NCBI GenBank assembly: GCA_014534415.1
Contig: JACVRM010000094.1
Location: 1-8,211, forward strand
DNA: 8,211 nucleotides
Reading direction: 5' to 3'
Source: Thermoleophilia bacterium
Lineage (GTDB): Bacteria; Actinomycetota; Thermoleophilia; Gaiellales; Gaiellaceae
Positions 6,451-8,211 of this stretch are shown in pieces (within the stretch, counting starts at the first letter, position 1; the number at the start of each line of letters is the position of its first letter). Both the position numbers and the translations under genes were made by a program. The notes under the pieces are model-generated. The model was not told the DNA's origin. It made no database searches and saw nothing but the letters and a program-made list of their open reading frames with translations.

Positions 6451-6630
6451 CTAGGCCGCGCGCGTCTCGCTCGGCGCCCCTCCCATCGCCTGGAGCTGTG
6501 CCTGGAACAGCGTCTTGTCGATCCTCCCCTGATAGATCGGCACGCCTTCCTCGACGCAGACGCGGATGACCTCCTGCCGGTCGAGGCCGAGCTCCTTGGA
6601 CAGCTCTTCAGGCGTCAGGTGGTTCGCCAT
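6451..6630 (-). CDS. Small winged-HTH-like protein, 59 residues
   Basis: This short gene starts at ATG 6628-6630, ends at TAG 6451-6453, and has a very strong Shine-Dalgarno (AGGAGGAGG) 5 bases before the ATG. The product begins MANHLTPEELSKELGLDRQE. Residues 5-15 and 17-29 look like the two helices of a helix-turn-helix, GVPIYQGRIDKT (29-40) resembles a wing, and a third helix follows at 41-49. The pattern recalls the small MerR/excisionase-type HTH modules, but the whole protein is only that module plus a short tail. DNA binding is therefore inferred, and the target is unknown. GC at third positions is high. It converges on ku with 8 bases between stops and is divergent from the alpha/beta hydrolase. 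It is the only gene here with a leader containing a terminator hairpin, so its expression may be attenuated. It may regulate its divergent neighbour or itself, which is a guess from position. Confidence 0.8.
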   Translation of the reverse strand: MANHLTPEELSKELGLDRQEVIRVCVEEGVPIYQGRIDKTLFQAQLQAMGGAPSETRAA

Positions 6631-6634
6631 GTGT

Positions 6635-6644
6635 TCCTCCTCCT
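6635..6644 (-). promoter_or_regulatory. Strong ribosome binding site of the small HTH gene
   Basis: The minus strand reads AGGAGGAGGA, then ACAC, then ATG. This is a near-perfect anti-16S match at good spacing. It is by far the strongest in the window and decides the start of the 59-residue gene. It begins 6 bases after the U-tract of the upstream terminator hairpin. Confidence 0.8.
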
Positions 6645-6650
6645 GGCACG

Positions 6651-6683
6651 AAAAAGCCCGCCGGCGTGGTCGCCGGACGGGCT
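6651..6683 (-). terminator. Intrinsic terminator hairpin in the leader of the small HTH gene
   Basis: Read on the minus strand, AGCCCG-T-CCGGCG, a 4-base ACCA loop and CGCCGG-CGGGCT form a 12-bp stem with a single bulged base. The tract of five T overlaps the end of the stem. It is oriented to stop minus-strand transcription, and it lies between the candidate promoter at 6754-6782 and the Shine-Dalgarno of the small HTH gene. It could be an attenuator in that leader. Alternatively it could stop antisense read-through coming from the NIF3 gene across the alpha/beta hydrolase. The plus-strand orientation lacks a U-tract after the stem. Confidence 0.75.
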
Positions 6684-6753
6684 CGATGTACCGTCGCTGT
6701 GGGCCGTGGCGGGAATCAGCGGGCCCGCCTCCCGAGACTGTCCATCACCTCGA

Positions 6754-6782
6754 AGAATACTCTGCACAGGTGACGGCCGCAA
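6754..6782 (-). promoter_or_regulatory. Candidate promoter of the small HTH gene
   Basis: On the minus strand TTGCGG (6782-6777) and TATTCT (6759-6754) are separated by exactly 17 bases. The -35 closely resembles the TTGCGC of the NlpC/P60 promoter. Expected transcription start is near 6747, giving a leader of about 115 bases that includes the terminator hairpin. Its -10 overlaps the -10 of the divergent alpha/beta hydrolase. Confidence 0.6.
6758..6763 (+). promoter_or_regulatory. Candidate -10 box of the alpha/beta hydrolase gene
   Basis: TACTCT ends 6 bases before the GTG at 6770, so a start 7 bases downstream would fall on the start codon itself, a leaderless mRNA. No good -35 is seen upstream. 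It shares a TA step with the minus-strand TATTCT box, forming AGAATACTCT (6754-6763). Confidence 0.45.
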
Positions 6783-7618
6783 AGCCGCTCGCCGGCTTCG
6801 AGGAGCGCTGGGCCGAAGTTCGGGCGACGCGCGTTCGCTACTTCGTGGCGGGCGACGGGCCGCCCGTGCTGCTCGTGCACGGCCTCGGCGGGGCGGCCGC
6901 CACGTGGATCGCCGTCGCGCCGCCGCTGGCCGAGCGGCATCGCGTGGTCGTGCCCGACCTCCCCGGCCACGGCGGCTCGTCGCCGGTGCCGGCGCTGCCC
7001 AACTTGAACCCGTTCGCCGACGCCGTGGAGGCCCTGCTCCGGCGCGAGGAGGCGGCTCCGGCGGCAGTCGTCGGCCACTCGCTCGGCGGCGTGGTCGCGC
7101 TGCGCCTGGCGCTACGGCACCCGGATCTGGTGAACGCCGTCGTGCTCGCCGGCGCGGCCGGGATCACGTCGGCGACACGCCTGGCCGAGACGGCGCTCAC
7201 GTTCAGCACACTCGTCCAGCCGGGACGGCGGCTCGCCCGGTTCCGTCGTTCGATCGCGCGCAGCCGGTTCCTCCGCCAGGCGGTCTTCGGCGGCTGGGGA
7301 GCCTCTGACGCCGCCGCGCTGCCCACGTCGGTCGTGGAGGCGTTTCTTGCCGGGCCTCCACTCCATACCGATGTCGCGTCGGCCGCCGCCGCGCTCGTCC
7401 GTGACGACCCGCGCGCCGAGCTCGGCGGCGTCCGCTGCCGCTGCCTCGTGCTCTGGGGCGCGCGCGACTCGCAGGTGCCGGTTGGCGACGCGTTCGAGTA
7501 CGCCCGCCGACTCGGCGCCGACCTGCGCGTGATCGCCGACTGCGGTCACCTCTTGATCGGGGAGCGCCCGGGCGCCTGCGTGGACGCGATCGAGGATTTC
7601 CTCGGCGATTCGGCCTAG
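6770..7618 (+). CDS. Alpha/beta-fold hydrolase
   Basis: This is a 282-residue single-domain alpha/beta hydrolase, probably a cytoplasmic esterase- or lactonase-like enzyme. The oxyanion-hole segment is HGLGG (37-41). The nucleophile elbow is GHSLGG with S104, the likely acid is D233 in GARDSQVP, and the catalytic His is H260 in CGHLL. A variable helical cap lies at about 132-200. The triad is complete, so activity is expected, but the substrate cannot be read from sequence. I chose the GTG at 6770 because the fold begins soon after it, a -10 box sits 6 bases before it, and longer in-frame forms would extend through the terminator hairpin and the start of the small HTH gene on the other strand. 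It is convergent with the NIF3 gene, sharing CTAG at the stops. Confidence 0.88.
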   Translation: MTAAKPLAGFEERWAEVRATRVRYFVAGDGPPVLLVHGLGGAAATWIAVAPPLAERHRVVVPDLPGHGGSSPVPALPNLNPFADAVEALLRREEAAPAAVVGHSLGGVVALRLALRHPDLVNAVVLAGAAGITSATRLAETALTFSTLVQPGRRLARFRRSIARSRFLRQAVFGGWGASDAAALPTSVVEAFLAGPPLHTDVASAAAALVRDDPRAELGGVRCRCLVLWGARDSQVPVGDAFEYARRLGADLRVIADCGHLLIGERPGACVDAIEDFLGDSA

Positions 7619-8211
7619 ACCGGGTTCGGCAGCTCCAGGAATTCCCACTCGAGGTCGAACCGCTCGGCCAGCCGCTGGGCCAGCGCCTGCACGCCGAGGC
7701 GCTCCGTCGCGTAATGGCCGGCGGCGACGTAGTGGATGTTGAGCTCGCGGGCGAGGTGCAGCGTGGGCTCGGCGGGCTCGCCGGTCAGGAACAGGTCATA
7801 GCCCTCGGCGGCCGCGTCCGTGACGTACCGAGCGGCGCCGCCGCTCACGATCGCAACGCGTTGGATGCGGTCGGGCCCCTCCGCAAAGACCAGCGGCTCG
7901 CGGCCGAGGCGTGCCGCTACGCGCGCGGCGAACGCGCCGATCTCCGTCGCGCCGCTCACCCGCCCGCCGACGCCGATGTCCGCGAACGCGCCCTCGACCG
8001 TGACGTCGAGCTCGTGTGCGAGCAGCGCGTTGTTGCCGATCTCCGGATGCGCGTCGAGAGCGAGGTGGTACGCGGCGAGCGTGAGATCGGCGTCGAACAG
8101 GGCCTTGAGGCGCCGCCTCGCACGGTCGTCGATCGTCCGCGGCTCGTTCTCCCAGAGGATGCCGTGGTGCACGATCAGCAGCTGCGCGCCGGCCGACGCC
8201 GCGCGCTCGAA
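7615..8211 (-). CDS. NIF3-family protein (YqfO/YbgI-like), 5' partial
   Basis: The frame is open to the right edge, so the start lies outside the window. The visible part is 198 residues. It opens with LLIVHHGILW, the His-His metal-binding segment near the N-terminus of NIF3 proteins. It continues with AAYHLALDAHPEIGNN, then TGEPAE, and ends with GHYATERLGVQAL, which carries the C-terminal His and Glu ligands of the dinuclear metal site. NIF3 proteins are widespread and often annotated as GTP cyclohydrolase 1 type 2, but their cellular role is poorly settled. By comparison with the usual length of about 250, roughly 50 residues are missing. A GTG at 8170-8172 falls inside the HH motif and is not the start. 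The TAG stop overlaps the convergent alpha/beta hydrolase stop in CTAG. Confidence 0.9.
   Translation of the reverse strand, partial: FERAASAGAQLLIVHHGILWENEPRTIDDRARRRLKALFDADLTLAAYHLALDAHPEIGNNALLAHELDVTVEGAFADIGVGGRVSGATEIGAFAARVAARLGREPLVFAEGPDRIQRVAIVSGGAARYVTDAAAEGYDLFLTGEPAEPTLHLARELNIHYVAAGHYATERLGVQALAQRLAERFDLEWEFLELPNPV

Noticed and set aside
6681..6700. T-box riboswitch in the leader of the small HTH gene
   Set aside because: GACGGUAC-AUCGAGCCC resembles the T-box motif before a terminator, but the essential UGGN is CGGU. The leader is only about 115 bases with no clear Stem I or specifier, and the gene is not an aminoacyl-tRNA or amino-acid gene.
6566..6769. N-terminal extension of the alpha/beta hydrolase to an upstream ATG
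   Set aside because: The extension is antisense to the start of the small HTH gene and its terminator hairpin, has no fold-like sequence, and begins far before the -10 box.
1..8211. CRISPR array, insertion sequence, prophage, toxin-antitoxin or defence island
   Set aside because: I saw no direct-repeat array, transposase, integrase, terminal inverted repeats or compositional break. The genes are chromosomal in type and uniform in GC-rich codon use.

Overview
The window is very GC-rich, with G or C at nearly every third codon position, and densely packed with genes. The mix points to a high-GC actinobacterium: a RipA/CwlO-like NlpC/P60 hydrolase, a 3D-domain hydrolase, a bacterial Ku, a FadD-type acyl-CoA synthetase, and starts that look leaderless behind TAnnnT -10 boxes. 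A Thermoleophilia-like lineage is my best guess, but this is inference from style and protein resemblance, not a phylogenetic test.

Layout from left to right. (1) Positions 1-167 hold the 3' end of a plus-strand gene encoding a helical, charged tail. (2) Positions 169-1823 are a minus-strand pair: a secreted coiled-coil plus 3D-domain cell-wall protein, with a NarL/LuxR response regulator downstream that abuts or overlaps it. (3) Positions 1956-3119 carry a divergent secreted coiled-coil plus NlpC/P60 peptidase. Its N-terminal half is a paralogue of the 3D protein's, so a short shared promoter region separates two wall hydrolases built on the same scaffold. (4) Positions 3116-5529 are a minus-strand pair, a long-chain acyl-CoA synthetase and a SAM methyltransferase, joined by a GTGA stop/start overlap. 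(5) Positions 5597-6442 encode the NHEJ protein Ku, divergent from the synthetase. (6) Positions 6451-6630 encode a 59-residue winged-HTH-like protein on the minus strand. It has a strong Shine-Dalgarno and an intrinsic terminator hairpin inside its leader. (7) Positions 6770-7618 encode an alpha/beta hydrolase, divergent from the small HTH gene; their -10 boxes overlap in a near-symmetric element. (8) Positions 7615-8211 are the 3' part of a NIF3-family gene on the minus strand, cut by the window edge.

Genes alternate in direction. All four convergent junctions are extremely tight: a 1-base gap, two 4-base overlaps at a shared CTAG, and an 8-base gap. The three divergent junctions are short (67 to 139 bases) and hold the promoters. 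Five genes have a TAnnnT hexamer ending 6 to 11 bases before the start codon, the spacing expected of leaderless or nearly leaderless mRNAs. The small HTH gene is the exception, with a leader of about 115 bases. No intergenic stretch exceeds 300 bases. I see no mobile element, CRISPR array, tRNA or rRNA.

I found no clear new multi-gene system. The most interesting points are the small HTH gene with its putative attenuated leader and bidirectional promoter, and the paralogous wall-hydrolase pair with an associated response regulator.
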